64,000 bases of DNA from Pantoea agglomerans (lineage in GTDB: Bacteria; Pseudomonadota; Gammaproteobacteria; Enterobacterales; Enterobacteriaceae): NCBI RefSeq assembly GCF_020149765.1, contig NZ_CP083809.1:1984001-2048000 (forward strand), written 5' to 3'. This document shows positions 52,673 through 61,784 of the stretch, in pieces; the stretch's first letter is position 1, and every line of letters starts with the position of its first letter. Both the position numbers and the translations under genes were made by a program. The notes beneath the pieces are model-generated. The model was not told where the DNA came from. It saw only the letters and a list, made by a program, of their open reading frames with translations, and searched no databases.

Positions 52673-53806
52673 TCAGGGTTTCAGAATCACTTTGGTCCAC
52701 CCCTCGTCGCGGTTGTCAAAGTGCTTATACCCCTCGGGCGCTTCTGCCAGCTGCAGCCGGTGCGAAATAATTTGCGCCGGATTCGCCTTGCCCTGATGGA
52801 TAAGTCTGGCAAGCTGACGGTTATAGGCCTTAACGTTGCACTGACCGGTCTTAATCGACTGACCTTTAAACCAGAAGTTGCCAAAATCGAAAGGCATCTT
52901 GCCCTGTTTAGCCAGTTCGCTTGCCGCACCGGGATCCTGCGGAACAAACACGCCTACCGCGCCAATGCCGCCCGTCGCTTTGGTTGATGCCACCAGACTG
53001 TTCATGGTGGCGGAGTTATCCTCATGGCCATGTTTATTACAGCACTGGTAGCCTACGCATTCGCAGCCGCAATCCGTGCCGCGCCCGTCGGTTAACTCAA
53101 GAATTTTATTTACCGCCTCATCGCCAACGCCATTGATGGCCACTGCGCCGATTTTTTCCGCTAGCGCCAGTCGATCGGGATGCGTATCAACCACAAACAC
53201 CTGTGATGCGCCCTTAATGATGGCGGAATGCGCAGCCATCAAGCCGACCGGACCCGCACCATAAATGGCGACGCTTTCTCCTGGTCGCAACCCCGCCAGC
53301 TCGGTGGCATGCCAGCCGGTGGGAAAGATATCGGACAGCAGGACGTAGTCTTCCTCCTTTTCAACCGCATCCGGCGGCAGTACCAGACAGTTAAAATCAG
53401 CAAAGGGAACGCGCAGTAATTCCGCCTGGCCGCCATCCCACGGCCCCATTTCGGCAAAGCCATAGGCCGCGCCGGCCGTTCCGGGGTTGGCCGTCAGGCA
53501 GTAGCCGGTTAACCCTTTTTCGCAGTTTTCACAGAATCCGCAGCCAACATTGAACGGCAGGCAGACATAATCACCCACTTTTATCCGCTCTACGGCGCCG
53601 CCGACCTCAATGACCTGCCCCATATTTTCATGACCAAATATGCGCCCCTGTTCAAAGCTGGTGCGCCCCTCGTACATATGCAGGTCAGAACCGCAGATGT
53701 TGGTGGTGGTGATACGGACAAGCACGTCGGTTGGCCGAACAATTCTGGCATCCGGAACATCTTTTACTGAAACATCGAAAGGCCCGTTGTAAACGACTGC
53801 TTTCAT
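52673..53806 (-). CDS. fdhA: Glutathione-independent formaldehyde dehydrogenase
   Basis: A 377-residue zinc alcohol dehydrogenase superfamily member. Catalytic zinc ligands are in NICGSDLHMYEG (Cys38) and FGHENMG (His59); structural zinc cysteines are at about 89, 92, 95 and 103; the NAD motif is AIYGAGPVGLMAA. The inserted CGCECVGYQCCNKHGHEDN loop is typical of glutathione-independent formaldehyde dehydrogenase (Pseudomonas type), which oxidises formaldehyde to formate with tightly bound NAD. AGAGGAGAACATT precedes the ATG. Inverted repeat CCTGAATGC/GCATTCAGG (52642-52677) spans its stop. Confidence 0.9.
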   Translation of the reverse strand: MKAVVYNGPFDVSVKDVPDARIVRPTDVLVRITTTNICGSDLHMYEGRTSFEQGRIFGHENMGQVIEVGGAVERIKVGDYVCLPFNVGCGFCENCEKGLTGYCLTANPGTAGAAYGFAEMGPWDGGQAELLRVPFADFNCLVLPPDAVEKEEDYVLLSDIFPTGWHATELAGLRPGESVAIYGAGPVGLMAAHSAIIKGASQVFVVDTHPDRLALAEKIGAVAINGVGDEAVNKILELTDGRGTDCGCECVGYQCCNKHGHEDNSATMNSLVASTKATGGIGAVGVFVPQDPGAASELAKQGKMPFDFGNFWFKGQSIKTGQCNVKAYNRQLARLIHQGKANPAQIISHRLQLAEAPEGYKHFDNRDEGWTKVILKP

Positions 53807-54018
53807 AATGTTCTCCTCTTATGAGTGATCGGTTTATGGCGGCGACTGCGGCTACTTGCTGTCGCCCCCATAGTGACACCGCCTCGTCAATCAAATATTT
53901 TGACTGACTTTTAAGTGTAGAACATCTTTTAGCTCACATTTTAATCAACTATGTCACTTTGTAACAGTGATTAATGGCTGCGCTTAGCCAGTTTTTTTGA
54001 ACGAAGCACGGGCCGGGA

Positions 54019-55140
54019 TTACTGGATGCTGGCAATAGCGACCCAGTTTGCATCCTTGCCAACGGGCGCTTCGGCAACCCGTTGCAGTTCGCCGCTCTCT
54101 TTAATGGCATAGCTGCCGATGACCGCACTCTTCTCGCCGCTGGCGATCAGCCAGCGCCCGTCTGGCGTAATGGCGATGCCGCGCGGCTGTTTTTCAACCC
54201 GCCAGCTGTTGATGAGCTGCAGCTTTCCATCCTGTGGGCTGACGCGGTAGCCGGTTACCGTGCTGCTGGTGCGCTCCGTCACGTAGAGAAAGTGCCCGTC
54301 TGGCGTAATGTGGATATCAGCTGCCCAGATGCGCGGCGTGGTGTCGCTGTAGCTGGCGGTGCGCTCCACGCCGTGCTGCAGCTGATATTTCTCCGCAACC
54401 GCGCTGGGATAGTCTGCCACCTTTGTCAGCGTGCCGTCGGGCTGCCGGACGAACTGCGTGATGGCACCGCTCATTTCGCCGACGTTATAAAGGAAGCGAT
54501 TATCCGGCGACAGCGCCGAGTGACGCGGCCCGCTTTTCTCCGCCGTGGCGACGAAACCTGGCTCCAGCGGCGTCAGCTGGCCATCCGGATGCAGCGCGAG
54601 CTGCAGAACGCGATCGGTGCCCAGCACGCCGACGTAAGCTGAGCGATTAGTCGCATCCACAATGACCGAATGCGCGGCGTGACCGGTCTCTACCTCCGAT
54701 ATGAAGGGCGCCGCCAGCTTCCCGTCCGCGCCGAGACGATAAACATGCACCAGGCCGCTATCGTAGGAAGCCGCCAGCAAAAAGCGCCCTTGCCTGTCCA
54801 GGCTGATATAGGGATAGCTTGCGGCCGCCACGCACGCTGACGACGGCGTCAGCGCCCCGCTCTTACCGTTAACAGACCAGCTCGCCAGCCGCATCGGCTG
54901 GCTGCGCACGGCAGCATAGAGCGTCTTTTTATCGGGGCTGATTGCCATCGGCATCACCTTGCCGCCCGCTGGCGTATCGCCAAGGTGCTTCAGCACGCCG
55001 GTCCGTTCGTTCAGGGCGTAGCGCGCGATATTGCCATCCTCCGCCGCCGATACGTAGACAAAGGTCTGCGCCAGCAGTGAACCGCTAAAGGCCATGCCCA
55101 GCAGAAGAATCGACTGGCGCAGCGCCAGGGAGTTATTCAT
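54019..55140 (-). CDS. Secreted beta-propeller lactonase
   Basis: A 373-residue protein of the lactonase (YbhE/Pgl-type, seven-bladed propeller) family with a signal peptide (LRQSILLLGMAFSGSLLA). Repeated blade motifs include MAISPDKKTLYAAVR, YISLDRQGRFLLAASY, HSALSPDNRFLYNVGE and IHITPDGHFLYVTER. Cytoplasmic Pgl hydrolyses 6-phosphogluconolactone; this one is exported, so a natural substrate would be the unphosphorylated gluconolactone made by Gcd, encoded 1.2 kb away. That pairing is inferred from location and compartment. GAGGTGACAC is the ribosome binding site. Confidence 0.82.
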   Translation of the reverse strand: MNNSLALRQSILLLGMAFSGSLLAQTFVYVSAAEDGNIARYALNERTGVLKHLGDTPAGGKVMPMAISPDKKTLYAAVRSQPMRLASWSVNGKSGALTPSSACVAAASYPYISLDRQGRFLLAASYDSGLVHVYRLGADGKLAAPFISEVETGHAAHSVIVDATNRSAYVGVLGTDRVLQLALHPDGQLTPLEPGFVATAEKSGPRHSALSPDNRFLYNVGEMSGAITQFVRQPDGTLTKVADYPSAVAEKYQLQHGVERTASYSDTTPRIWAADIHITPDGHFLYVTERTSSTVTGYRVSPQDGKLQLINSWRVEKQPRGIAITPDGRWLIASGEKSAVIGSYAIKESGELQRVAEAPVGKDANWVAIASIQ

Positions 55141-55426
55141 GTGTCACCTCAGTGGGTTAAGAGTTGCCGCTTCAGGTATACGCAGCCGGACGCGACCGGG
55201 TTATGTGTGGCTGCCAGAGGCCTGTTGGGGATTTGCCCAAAATGCCAGCGTATTCATATTGTTACATAGTTGTTATCTTTTATCATTTATTCAGAAATGT
55301 GTGCTGGCTCACTGCCGATTAGCCCGCTAATCCTCTGAAACGCAGCCGGTTGCCCGCAATGACCAATGCGGTTAAATCTCGCCTGGCCCGAACCTGCTAC
55401 TCTTAGCCTCCACATCTGGAGGATCC

Positions 55427-56167
55427 ATGAATTCACTAATTGATATTTTTACCAGCCATAAAAGCGAACGCAGTTTTACCGAGCAGCCGATTGATGACGC
55501 GATTCTGGATCGCATTATCAGCACCGCTTACCGCGCGCCGACCTCGGTTAACTCGCAGCAGGTCTCTGTGGTGGTAACCCGCGATGCGGCGAAGCGTCAG
55601 GCGATCTCGCAGATTGCCGGCGGCCAGCCGTGGATCGCCAAAGGGCCGGTATTTCTGACTTTTGTGCTGGATATGCATAAATCGCGCGTGGCGATGGAAG
55701 CGATCGGCCGCGAGCAGATCGCGCAGCAGAGTATTGAAAGCATCGTTTCCGGCGCCACCGATGTGGGCATCGCGCTGGGCTCGGTGATGGCTGCCGCGCG
55801 CGCGGAAGGCCTCGGCATCGTGCCGATTGGCGGCATCCGCCGCGACCCAGAGGCGCTGATTAGCCTGCTTGAGCTGCCGGAATATACCTTCCCGGTCGCG
55901 GGCGTGGTGATTGGCTATGTCGATGAGCCGTCGCACCAGAAACCGCGTCTGCCGCTGGAGACCTTCCGTCACGAAGAGACCTACCGCACAGCGGGCCTGG
56001 AGGAGAAGATCGCCGCCTACAATCAGGAGATGGTGCAGCACTGGCAGAACATCGGCCGTTCCGATGGCGAAAGCTGGAGCGAAAGCGTCAGCGGCTATTA
56101 TCAGAACATCTATTTCCCGCACGTGCTGGGGGCACTGAAAAAACAGGGTTTCGGCAACGATAAATAA
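55427..56167 (+). CDS. NADPH-dependent nitroreductase-family oxidoreductase (NfsA-like)
   Basis: A 246-residue FMN-dependent protein: SHKSERSF opening with Arg contacts for FMN, RAPTSVNSQQ (36-45), then VDVGIALGS-like DVGIALGSVMAAARAEGLG and P(I)GGIRRDP. Closest to NfsA-type NADPH oxygen-insensitive nitroreductases and flavin reductases. A Cys-poor, cytoplasmic homodimer is expected. GGAGGATCC precedes the ATG. The gene converges with gcd on a shared strong terminator. Confidence 0.87.
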   Translation: MNSLIDIFTSHKSERSFTEQPIDDAILDRIISTAYRAPTSVNSQQVSVVVTRDAAKRQAISQIAGGQPWIAKGPVFLTFVLDMHKSRVAMEAIGREQIAQQSIESIVSGATDVGIALGSVMAAARAEGLGIVPIGGIRRDPEALISLLELPEYTFPVAGVVIGYVDEPSHQKPRLPLETFRHEETYRTAGLEEKIAAYNQEMVQHWQNIGRSDGESWSESVSGYYQNIYFPHVLGALKKQGFGNDK

Positions 56168-56251
56168 CCCCTGCCGCCGCGCTGGCCCGCGGGAGCGCTA
56201 CCTCTTTAAGCCAGCGCGCTCGAAATCCAGACTCAGCCGTTATGCACGGCA

Positions 56252-56281
56252 AAAAAAAGCGCCCGATCGGGCGCTTTTTTC
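56252..56281. terminator. Bidirectional terminator between nfsA-like gene and gcd
   Basis: AAAAAAGCGCCC-GATC-GGGCGCTTTTTT (56252-56281 region): an almost perfect palindrome with A-run and T-run, ideal for termination in both directions. Confidence 0.92.
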
Positions 56282-56311
56282 TTTCTTTTTGCGCGAGGCG
56301 CATGGCTGGCG

Positions 56312-58666
56312 TTATTTCAGACGGAACGCCACCACGCTGTCGCCGCCTTTGGTGCCGAGCGACCCGTGGCCACCAGCGGCAATCACCACATACTGCTTGC
56401 CATCTTTCCCCATAAAGGTCGACGGCGTGGCCTGCGCGCCCGCACTCAGCTCGGTCTGCCACAGCAGCGCGCCGGTGGTGCTGTCATAGGCGCGGAAGAA
56501 ATTATCCGCCGTCGCACCGTGAAACACCACATCGCCCGCCGTTACCAGCGGCCCGCCGTGCGCCACCATCCCCATCGGAAAGCCAATCGGGAAGCGGCCC
56601 GGCAGGAACGCCGTGTTGAGGTTTTTGGTGGTACCGACGCGGCGCAGCCATTCGGTCTTGCCGGTTTTCAGATCGACGCCCACCATACGACCCCACGGCG
56701 GCGCAATACAGGGTATGCCCAGCTCTGACGAGAACTGCTGAATATGGATAGCGTAATCGCCGTGGAAGTTTTCATTCCAGTAAGGCGAACCATCCTTAGT
56801 AAACAGACGCTCGGTGGCGGTGTCCGGCGTACGCTTGATCAGGTTGTACTTATAGGCCAGACGCACCGGGGCGGCGATCAGCAGCTGACGCTCAGGATCA
56901 ACCGCTACCGAGCCCCAGTTAAACACGCCGAAATTGCCCGGGAAAATCAGCGAGCCCTTCTCGGTCGCCGGCGTCCACGGATTGCCGTCATAGCGCAGTT
57001 CGCGGAAGCCGATACGGCAGCTCATCTGGTCGAACGGCGAAATACCCCACATCGCCTTTTCCGTCAGCGGCTGCGGAATAAAGTTCAGGCTGGAGACCGG
57101 CTGCGTGGCAGCGAACTTCTCGCCCGGGACGCCCCCTTCGGTCGACACCTTCACCTGATTAACCGGATAGATCGGCTGGCCGGTCAGACGGTTGAGCACA
57201 AACAGGTTGCCGGTTTTGGTCGGCAGGATCACCGCCGGCTGCGGGCTGCCCTGATAGTCGATATCCACCAGCGACGGCTGAGACGGGTTATCGCGGTCCC
57301 AGAGGTCGTGGCTGGCGCTCTGATAACGCCATTTAAAGGCGCCGGTTTTCAGATCCAGCGCCACCAGCGCATCGCGGAATTTCTCCGTGTTGCTGTTGGG
57401 ATCGCGCTCGATGCCGACTTCATCCGGCGAAGCGTTGCCAAACGGCACGTAGACCAGGCCGTTTTTCAGGTCGGCGCTCAGCGTCGCCCAGGCAACCGGA
57501 GTGTCCTGCGGATAGGTTGCATCCGCCGCAATCGGCTGGGTCGCTTCTGGCTGAGCCGGATCGAAGTTCCACACCAGACGGCCGGTGACGGCGTCCCAGG
57601 CGCGGATGACACCGGACGGGTTGCCGCGGTTAAAGCCGTTGTCCATCACCGAGCCGCCCACAATCACCAGATTGCCCGCCACCAGCGGCGCGGAGGTTTG
57701 CATCAGCGCATGCGGACGCACCTCGCCCATATTGACATGCAGGTCGACCACGCCGTTCTGACCGAAATCGGCGCACGGCTTGCCGCTGTCGGCGTCCAGC
57801 GCTACCAGCTTCGCATCGGTGGTCGCGTTATAAATACGTTTACGGCAGAGCGCAGGCTGCGAGCCGCTGTCTGCCCCCGCCGCGCTGCTGGCGTCGTAGA
57901 AAGCAACGCCGCGACAGGTCTGGTGCTGCTGCATATAGGAGCGATTCTGCGGCGGCGCATATTTCCACTTCACCGCGCCGGTTTCTGGATCGAGCGCGTG
58001 CACCTCATTATGCGGCGTACAGAAGTAGAGCATGCCGTTCACCTTCAGCGGCGTCGCCTCAAAGGTATACTCGGTCGCGTCATCGCTCTGGCGCAGGTCG
58101 CCGGTGTGGTAGGTCCAGGCTACCTCAAGATCTTTTACGTTCTCTTTGGTGATCTGATTCAGCGAGGAGAAGCGCAGCGCATTGGTGGAGCCGCCGTAGG
58201 CTGTCCAGTCATTGCCGGCGCCGGTGGAGGCGGACGGCGTGCGCGCAGTAGTAATGGTGCCCTGCTGCGGCAGCGGATCGTAAAAGCAGAGGCCGATCAC
58301 CAGCGCGATCATCACCACCACCGTAGAACCGAGGAAAGGATGGAATTTGCGCTGGGTCAGCGGACGCACCACCCAGGGAAGCGCCAGCCAGACGCCAAGC
58401 AGGCCGAACAGGTCGCCGCGCGGGATCCACTGCCACTTGTCAAAGCCGACTTCCCAGATAGTCCAGAACAGCGTGATCCACATCAGCAGCGCGTAGAGCG
58501 AGAGCGCGCTGCGTTTATTCAGGAACAGCAGCAGTGCGGTAAGCAGCAAGCCTGCGGCCATCAGCGCATAAAAGGCGCTGCCCCCCAGCAGCAAAAGCTT
58601 CCCGCCCATATACAGCATCGCAACGGCGACAATCGCCATCACGATACTGGTTAGCTTGTTAATCAT
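56312..58666 (-). CDS. gcd: PQQ-dependent membrane glucose dehydrogenase
   Basis: A 784-residue quinoprotein with five N-terminal transmembrane helices (about residues 1-140) and a periplasmic eight-bladed propeller. Motifs include NDWTAYGGSTNALRFSSLNQI, QTCRGVAFYD, NPSGVIRAWDAVTGRLVW and PFDQMSCRIGFRELRYDG, all as in E. coli Gcd. It oxidises glucose to gluconolactone in the periplasm and feeds electrons to ubiquinone; activity needs PQQ from outside or from pqq genes elsewhere. ATG at 58666 follows AGAAGGATC; the six extra N-terminal codons in the longer frame are that site. Gluconic acid production is typical of Pantoea-like bacteria. Confidence 0.95.
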   Translation of the reverse strand: MINKLTSIVMAIVAVAMLYMGGKLLLLGGSAFYALMAAGLLLTALLLFLNKRSALSLYALLMWITLFWTIWEVGFDKWQWIPRGDLFGLLGVWLALPWVVRPLTQRKFHPFLGSTVVVMIALVIGLCFYDPLPQQGTITTARTPSASTGAGNDWTAYGGSTNALRFSSLNQITKENVKDLEVAWTYHTGDLRQSDDATEYTFEATPLKVNGMLYFCTPHNEVHALDPETGAVKWKYAPPQNRSYMQQHQTCRGVAFYDASSAAGADSGSQPALCRKRIYNATTDAKLVALDADSGKPCADFGQNGVVDLHVNMGEVRPHALMQTSAPLVAGNLVIVGGSVMDNGFNRGNPSGVIRAWDAVTGRLVWNFDPAQPEATQPIAADATYPQDTPVAWATLSADLKNGLVYVPFGNASPDEVGIERDPNSNTEKFRDALVALDLKTGAFKWRYQSASHDLWDRDNPSQPSLVDIDYQGSPQPAVILPTKTGNLFVLNRLTGQPIYPVNQVKVSTEGGVPGEKFAATQPVSSLNFIPQPLTEKAMWGISPFDQMSCRIGFRELRYDGNPWTPATEKGSLIFPGNFGVFNWGSVAVDPERQLLIAAPVRLAYKYNLIKRTPDTATERLFTKDGSPYWNENFHGDYAIHIQQFSSELGIPCIAPPWGRMVGVDLKTGKTEWLRRVGTTKNLNTAFLPGRFPIGFPMGMVAHGGPLVTAGDVVFHGATADNFFRAYDSTTGALLWQTELSAGAQATPSTFMGKDGKQYVVIAAGGHGSLGTKGGDSVVAFRLK

Positions 58667-59149
58667 GATCCTTCTCTTCCTCATTCCAGCGACGAAATAA
58701 AATAAATAAACATAACTTCAACGTTATTTTAACTTAGGTAAATTTTTCGTAAAAACACAATATCTTGCGAGCCTTTAGCGAGGCTAACGAATTAGCGACA
58801 GCAAAAAACGCGACAGGCTTGCTGTGCAGAGATGCGACGCCAGAAGCTGCCCGTAATGGTCCGATACGGCTAATAAGTTAACGCGTTTTACCGCATCTTT
58901 TGTTCAAGCTGATGACAAATAAGACACACAAAATTAACACAATAGCCCGCGATGCCCTTTTCGTCCCCGATCGCCACCGCCTGCATCGCTTTACTGCACC
59001 TTAATGATGCGCAGGCGAACCATTAGTCTGTTAATTTGATGCCTGTATCGCCTTCCCGCGGAGCCAGACGCCCGGCCAGCGCGGCAAACGCCATTCCGGC
59101 ACCGTTCTTGCTTCTGCCTTGCTGACCCTATTCAGGCAGGAGAAGCTCT
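58667..59149. other. Long non-coding region between gcd and MFS gene
   Basis: 483 bp with no credible gene. The gcd side (58680-58790) is very A+T-rich and likely holds its promoter. AGGCAGGAGAAGCTCT near 59133 is the ribosome binding site of the next gene. I recognise no binding-site motif with certainty. Confidence 0.45.
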
Positions 59150-60469
59150 ATGCAGCCAAGTCGCTATCGTTACGTTATCTTTTCTCTTTTGTTCTTCGTG
59201 GCATTGATTAACTACATCGACCGCGGCGCACTGTCGTTTGCCGCTAACGCCATCTCGCAGGAGTATCAGTTCAGTAAAGTGCAGCTGGGCGCGGTGCTGG
59301 GCTATTTCGGTTTCGGCTATCTGTTCGGTTCGCTGTGCGGCGGCTTCCTCGCGGATCGGCTCGGCACCCGCAAGGTGTGGCTGATAGCGGGCGTGCTCTG
59401 GTCGCTGCTGGAGATTGCCACCGCCTGGGCCGGCGATTTGGGCATGGCGCTGTTCGGCGGCTCGGCGATTATGGGCTTCGCCGCCCTGCGCATTCTGTTC
59501 GGCTTCTCCGAGGGGCCGGCCTACGCGCTGATGAACAAAGCGATCGCCCACTGGGCGCCAGATAACGAGCGCGGCTTCGCGCTGAGCATCGGCCTGCTCT
59601 CCACGCAGGTAGGATCGCTGCTGACCGCGCCGATTGCGGTCGGTCTGCTGCTGCTGACCCACGACTGGCGCATGATGTTTATTCTGCTGGGCGTCTTCTC
59701 GCTGCTGGCGATGCTGCTGTTTGCGCGTACCTTCAGTGACTCCCCGGCGCAGCACCCGGCGGCGAACGCGGCGGAACGGGCGCTGATCCGCGACGGACAG
59801 CATCAGGAGGCGCACGGCGATACGCCGCTGCCCTGGTGGCGCTTCTTCACCAGCCGCACGCTGGTATGCAATGCGCTGGGCTACTTCTCCTTTCTCTATA
59901 TCACCTTTACCCTGGTGACCTGGCTGCCGAAATATCTGCAGGACAGCTTCCATTACGATCTCCATTCCCTCTGGTATGTGGCGATGATCCCCTGGAGCGG
60001 CGCCTGCCTGACGGTGCTGCTCGGCGGCCGACTCGCCGATCGCCTGCTGGCGCGCTTCAGTAATCTGCGCGTAGCGCGTAATCTGTTTGCCGCCGTGACG
60101 CTGCTGGGCACCGCCTGCTGTTTTATGGCCATTCCCTGGGCCGGATCGGCGGCGGCGATTATTGCGCTGATGACGCTGGGCAACGCGCTCAACGCCATGG
60201 TGAATAACGTTTACTGGTCGGTGGTGATCGACGTGACGCCAAAAGCCTCTGTCGGCGCCTTTAGCGGCATGACGCTGGCCATCGCCAACCTCGCTGCCAT
60301 TGTCTCGCCAATGCTGTGCGGCTGGCTGGCAGAGTATTACGGCTACAATGCGATGTTTACCGTCACCGCCCTGATTGCGCTGGGCAGCATGCTGGCGATG
60401 ACGCTGCTGCAGCCAGAGAAGCGTCTGCAGCCGCAGCCTGCGGCGGCCGTGGCGCAGCAGGCGCTATAA
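59150..60469 (+). CDS. MFS transporter, ACS family (sugar-acid type)
   Basis: A 439-residue, 12-helix transporter starting RYRYVIFSLLFFVALINYIDRGALSFAA in part, the opening of the hexuronate/glucarate branch of the anion:cation symporters. GGFLADRLGTRKVW is motif A and RILFGFSEGPAYALMNKA the motif of helix 4. Neighbouring Gcd makes gluconate, so uptake of gluconate, ketogluconate or a related acid is a reasonable guess. Strong ribosome binding site GCAGGAGAAGCTCT. Alone on its strand. Confidence 0.83.
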   Translation: MQPSRYRYVIFSLLFFVALINYIDRGALSFAANAISQEYQFSKVQLGAVLGYFGFGYLFGSLCGGFLADRLGTRKVWLIAGVLWSLLEIATAWAGDLGMALFGGSAIMGFAALRILFGFSEGPAYALMNKAIAHWAPDNERGFALSIGLLSTQVGSLLTAPIAVGLLLLTHDWRMMFILLGVFSLLAMLLFARTFSDSPAQHPAANAAERALIRDGQHQEAHGDTPLPWWRFFTSRTLVCNALGYFSFLYITFTLVTWLPKYLQDSFHYDLHSLWYVAMIPWSGACLTVLLGGRLADRLLARFSNLRVARNLFAAVTLLGTACCFMAIPWAGSAAAIIALMTLGNALNAMVNNVYWSVVIDVTPKASVGAFSGMTLAIANLAAIVSPMLCGWLAEYYGYNAMFTVTALIALGSMLAMTLLQPEKRLQPQPAAAVAQQAL

Positions 60470-60608
60470 CCGTCGGGGGCGCACGACAGGCCGTAACGCG
60501 CTGCGCAGTTCCCTCACCGCCTCGCGCGGCGGATCGAAGCCGTTTGCGGTACAGGTAACCGTTCCCTCCGCCGGGTACGCCGCAGAGCCTCAACCTGCGG
60601 CGCTGCCC

Positions 60609-61238
60609 TCAGCCGTGGCGTGCGCAGAAGCGCGCAATGTCACCCGACTGGAAATCAGCCAGGTTCGCCATCAGCTTTTCCAGCGGCCACTCCCACCAGG
60701 CGATCTGCTGCAGCCGTGCCGCAATCGCGGGCGTAAAGCGCATGCGGATCGGTTTCGCCGGCACGCCGCCCACGATACTGTAGGGGGCGACATCTTTGGT
60801 CACCACCGCGCCGGCCGCCAGCACCGCGCCGTCACCTACCGTGACGCCCGGTAGCACAATCACGCCGTGACCGATCCAGACGTCGTTGCCGATAATGACG
60901 CGTGCGGCGCGGCGGCTGGCGAAAAAGCCGCTGTCGCGCGTCGCGCGGGCGTCGTAATACTCAGGACAGTAGGTAAAGCGATGCTGTGAAGCGCGATCCA
61001 TGGGATGGTTTGGCGCGCCGAGGCGCACCTGGTTGGCGATAGCGGTAAAGCGGCCAATCTGCGCGTCCGCCACGCTGCAGTATTCGCCGAGACAGGAGAA
61101 GTCACCCAGCGTGCTGTATTCGAGACAGCTGTGCGCCAGGATTTCGCACTGCTGCCCGACGGTAGCGTCGCGCAGGCGTACGCTGTCGTGGATAAAGGTC
61201 TGCTGCAGTCGGGCGGAAGAGAGAGCGTGCAAAGACAT
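60609..61238 (-). CDS. Hexapeptide-repeat acetyltransferase (DapH/VatD/CatB type)
   Basis: A 209-residue left-handed beta-helix acyltransferase. Hexapeptide repeats run from about residue 15 to 165; catalytic His lies in APNHPMDRASQHRFTY, and VIIGNDVWIGHGVIVLPGVTVGDGAVLAAGAVVTKDV then GGVPAKPIR are typical. The layout fits the family seen with phosphonate genes (TIGR03308), but no phn genes are here, so the acceptor may be an antibiotic, sugar or other small molecule. ACGAGGCCACT decides the start at 61238. Immediately right lies the tisB-like locus on the same strand, with its own terminator between. Confidence 0.8.
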   Translation of the reverse strand: MSLHALSSARLQQTFIHDSVRLRDATVGQQCEILAHSCLEYSTLGDFSCLGEYCSVADAQIGRFTAIANQVRLGAPNHPMDRASQHRFTYCPEYYDARATRDSGFFASRRAARVIIGNDVWIGHGVIVLPGVTVGDGAVLAAGAVVTKDVAPYSIVGGVPAKPIRMRFTPAIAARLQQIAWWEWPLEKLMANLADFQSGDIARFCARHG

Positions 61239-61377
61239 AGTGGCCTCGTCTGGTCGGATGTCTGGATAAGCGGCGCGCGCGGCGCGGCGGAAACAGCGCT
61301 GACGGTAACGGGCGAAGATGACAGGCAGAAGACAGCGAGGTTGCGGCCGGGCAAGACGAGGACGGGACAAGGCGACG

Positions 61378-61406
61378 AAAAAGGCGGAGTGGTCAGCTCC
61401 GCCTTT
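61378..61406 (-). terminator. Terminator of tisB-like mRNA
   Basis: AAAGGCGGAG (61380-61389) and CTCCGCCTTT (61397-61406); on the minus strand the stem is followed by TTTTT. It ends the toxin mRNA 14 nt after the stop codon. Confidence 0.85.
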
Positions 61407-61419
61407 ATTCAAGTTCCGG

Positions 61420-61509
61420 CTAGTGATCCTGGCCGGTCAGTTGCAAAAGGGCAACGATGATCTGCAAGATGATCCGGATAAGATCCAGGATCAATCTAAT
61501 CAGCTCCAT
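61420..61509 (-). CDS. tisB: TisB-like SOS-induced toxic membrane peptide
   Basis: A 29-codon gene (starting MELIRLILDLI, ending LTGQDH) too short for ORF calling. It encodes one amphipathic hydrophobic helix with Arg and Asp at regular intervals; IIVALLQL aligns with IVAALQL of E. coli TisB, which also has 29 residues. TisB opens the inner membrane, lowers proton motive force and promotes persister formation after DNA damage. Support: AAGGAG ribosome binding site, held in a CTCCT-TTAAC-AGGAG hairpin (61520-61534) as expected for a standby-dependent toxin; about 205 nt leader; SOS box upstream; divergent antisense-type RNA; terminator. The C-terminus TGQDH differs from TisB, and ZorO is a second relative. 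Confidence 0.75.
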   Translation of the reverse strand: MELIRLILDLIRIILQIIVALLQLTGQDH

Positions 61510-61519
61510 CACTTTCCTT

Positions 61520-61534
61520 CTCCTTTAACAGGAG
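61520..61534 (-). promoter_or_regulatory. Hairpin sequestering the tisB ribosome binding site
   Basis: On the minus strand CTCCT-GTTAA-AGGAG: the second arm is the Shine-Dalgarno element of tisB. Such hiding of the site is a hallmark of tisB mRNA, where ribosomes load at an upstream standby site. Confidence 0.6.
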
Positions 61535-61592
61535 CGCGCTGTTCGGCTACCGAGGCTTTGACTCTACCCGCCGGGCGCCTAAGCACATCTTG

Positions 61593-61608
61593 TGGAGAGC
61601 GCTGAGCG
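61593..61608 (-). promoter_or_regulatory. Predicted IstR pairing (standby) site in tisB leader
   Basis: Plus-strand GTGGAGAGCGCTGAGC is repeated as GTGGAGAGTGCTGAGC at 61787-61802 in the divergent RNA. RNA from the right copy can therefore pair over 16 nt (one U-G) with the tisB mRNA at about +107 to +122 of the predicted transcript. Confidence 0.7.
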
Positions 61609-61718
61609 GCACTCGTTGCTAAAGCCACAGGCCAGCACCACCTGATGCCTGCCGGGATTTTCAAAACCGTGCCCCTGGGAGCGGCCAGTCAGCAAGTCGG
61701 CTCAGCTACGCGCTCAAC

Positions 61719-61738
61719 ACCTGTATAACCATACAGTA
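61719..61738. promoter_or_regulatory. LexA (SOS) box and tisB promoter
   Basis: CTGTATAACCATACAG (61721-61736) fits CTG-N10-CAG with alternating TA-rich flanks (ACCTG..CAGTA). On the minus strand TATACA inside it can act as the -10 element, giving a start near 61714. LexA binding would shut off tisB until DNA damage. Confidence 0.85.
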
Positions 61739-61750
61739 TTTTGGCGAAAC

Positions 61751-61779
61751 TTGAAATATTTCTCCGCGCTATTTAGAAT
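61751..61779 (+). promoter_or_regulatory. Constitutive promoter of istR-like RNA
   Basis: TTGAAA (61751-61756) and TAGAAT (61774-61779) with a 17-bp spacer: near-consensus sigma70 promoter directed away from tisB and outside the LexA box, start expected near 61785. Confidence 0.8.
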
Positions 61780-61784
61780 CGCAG

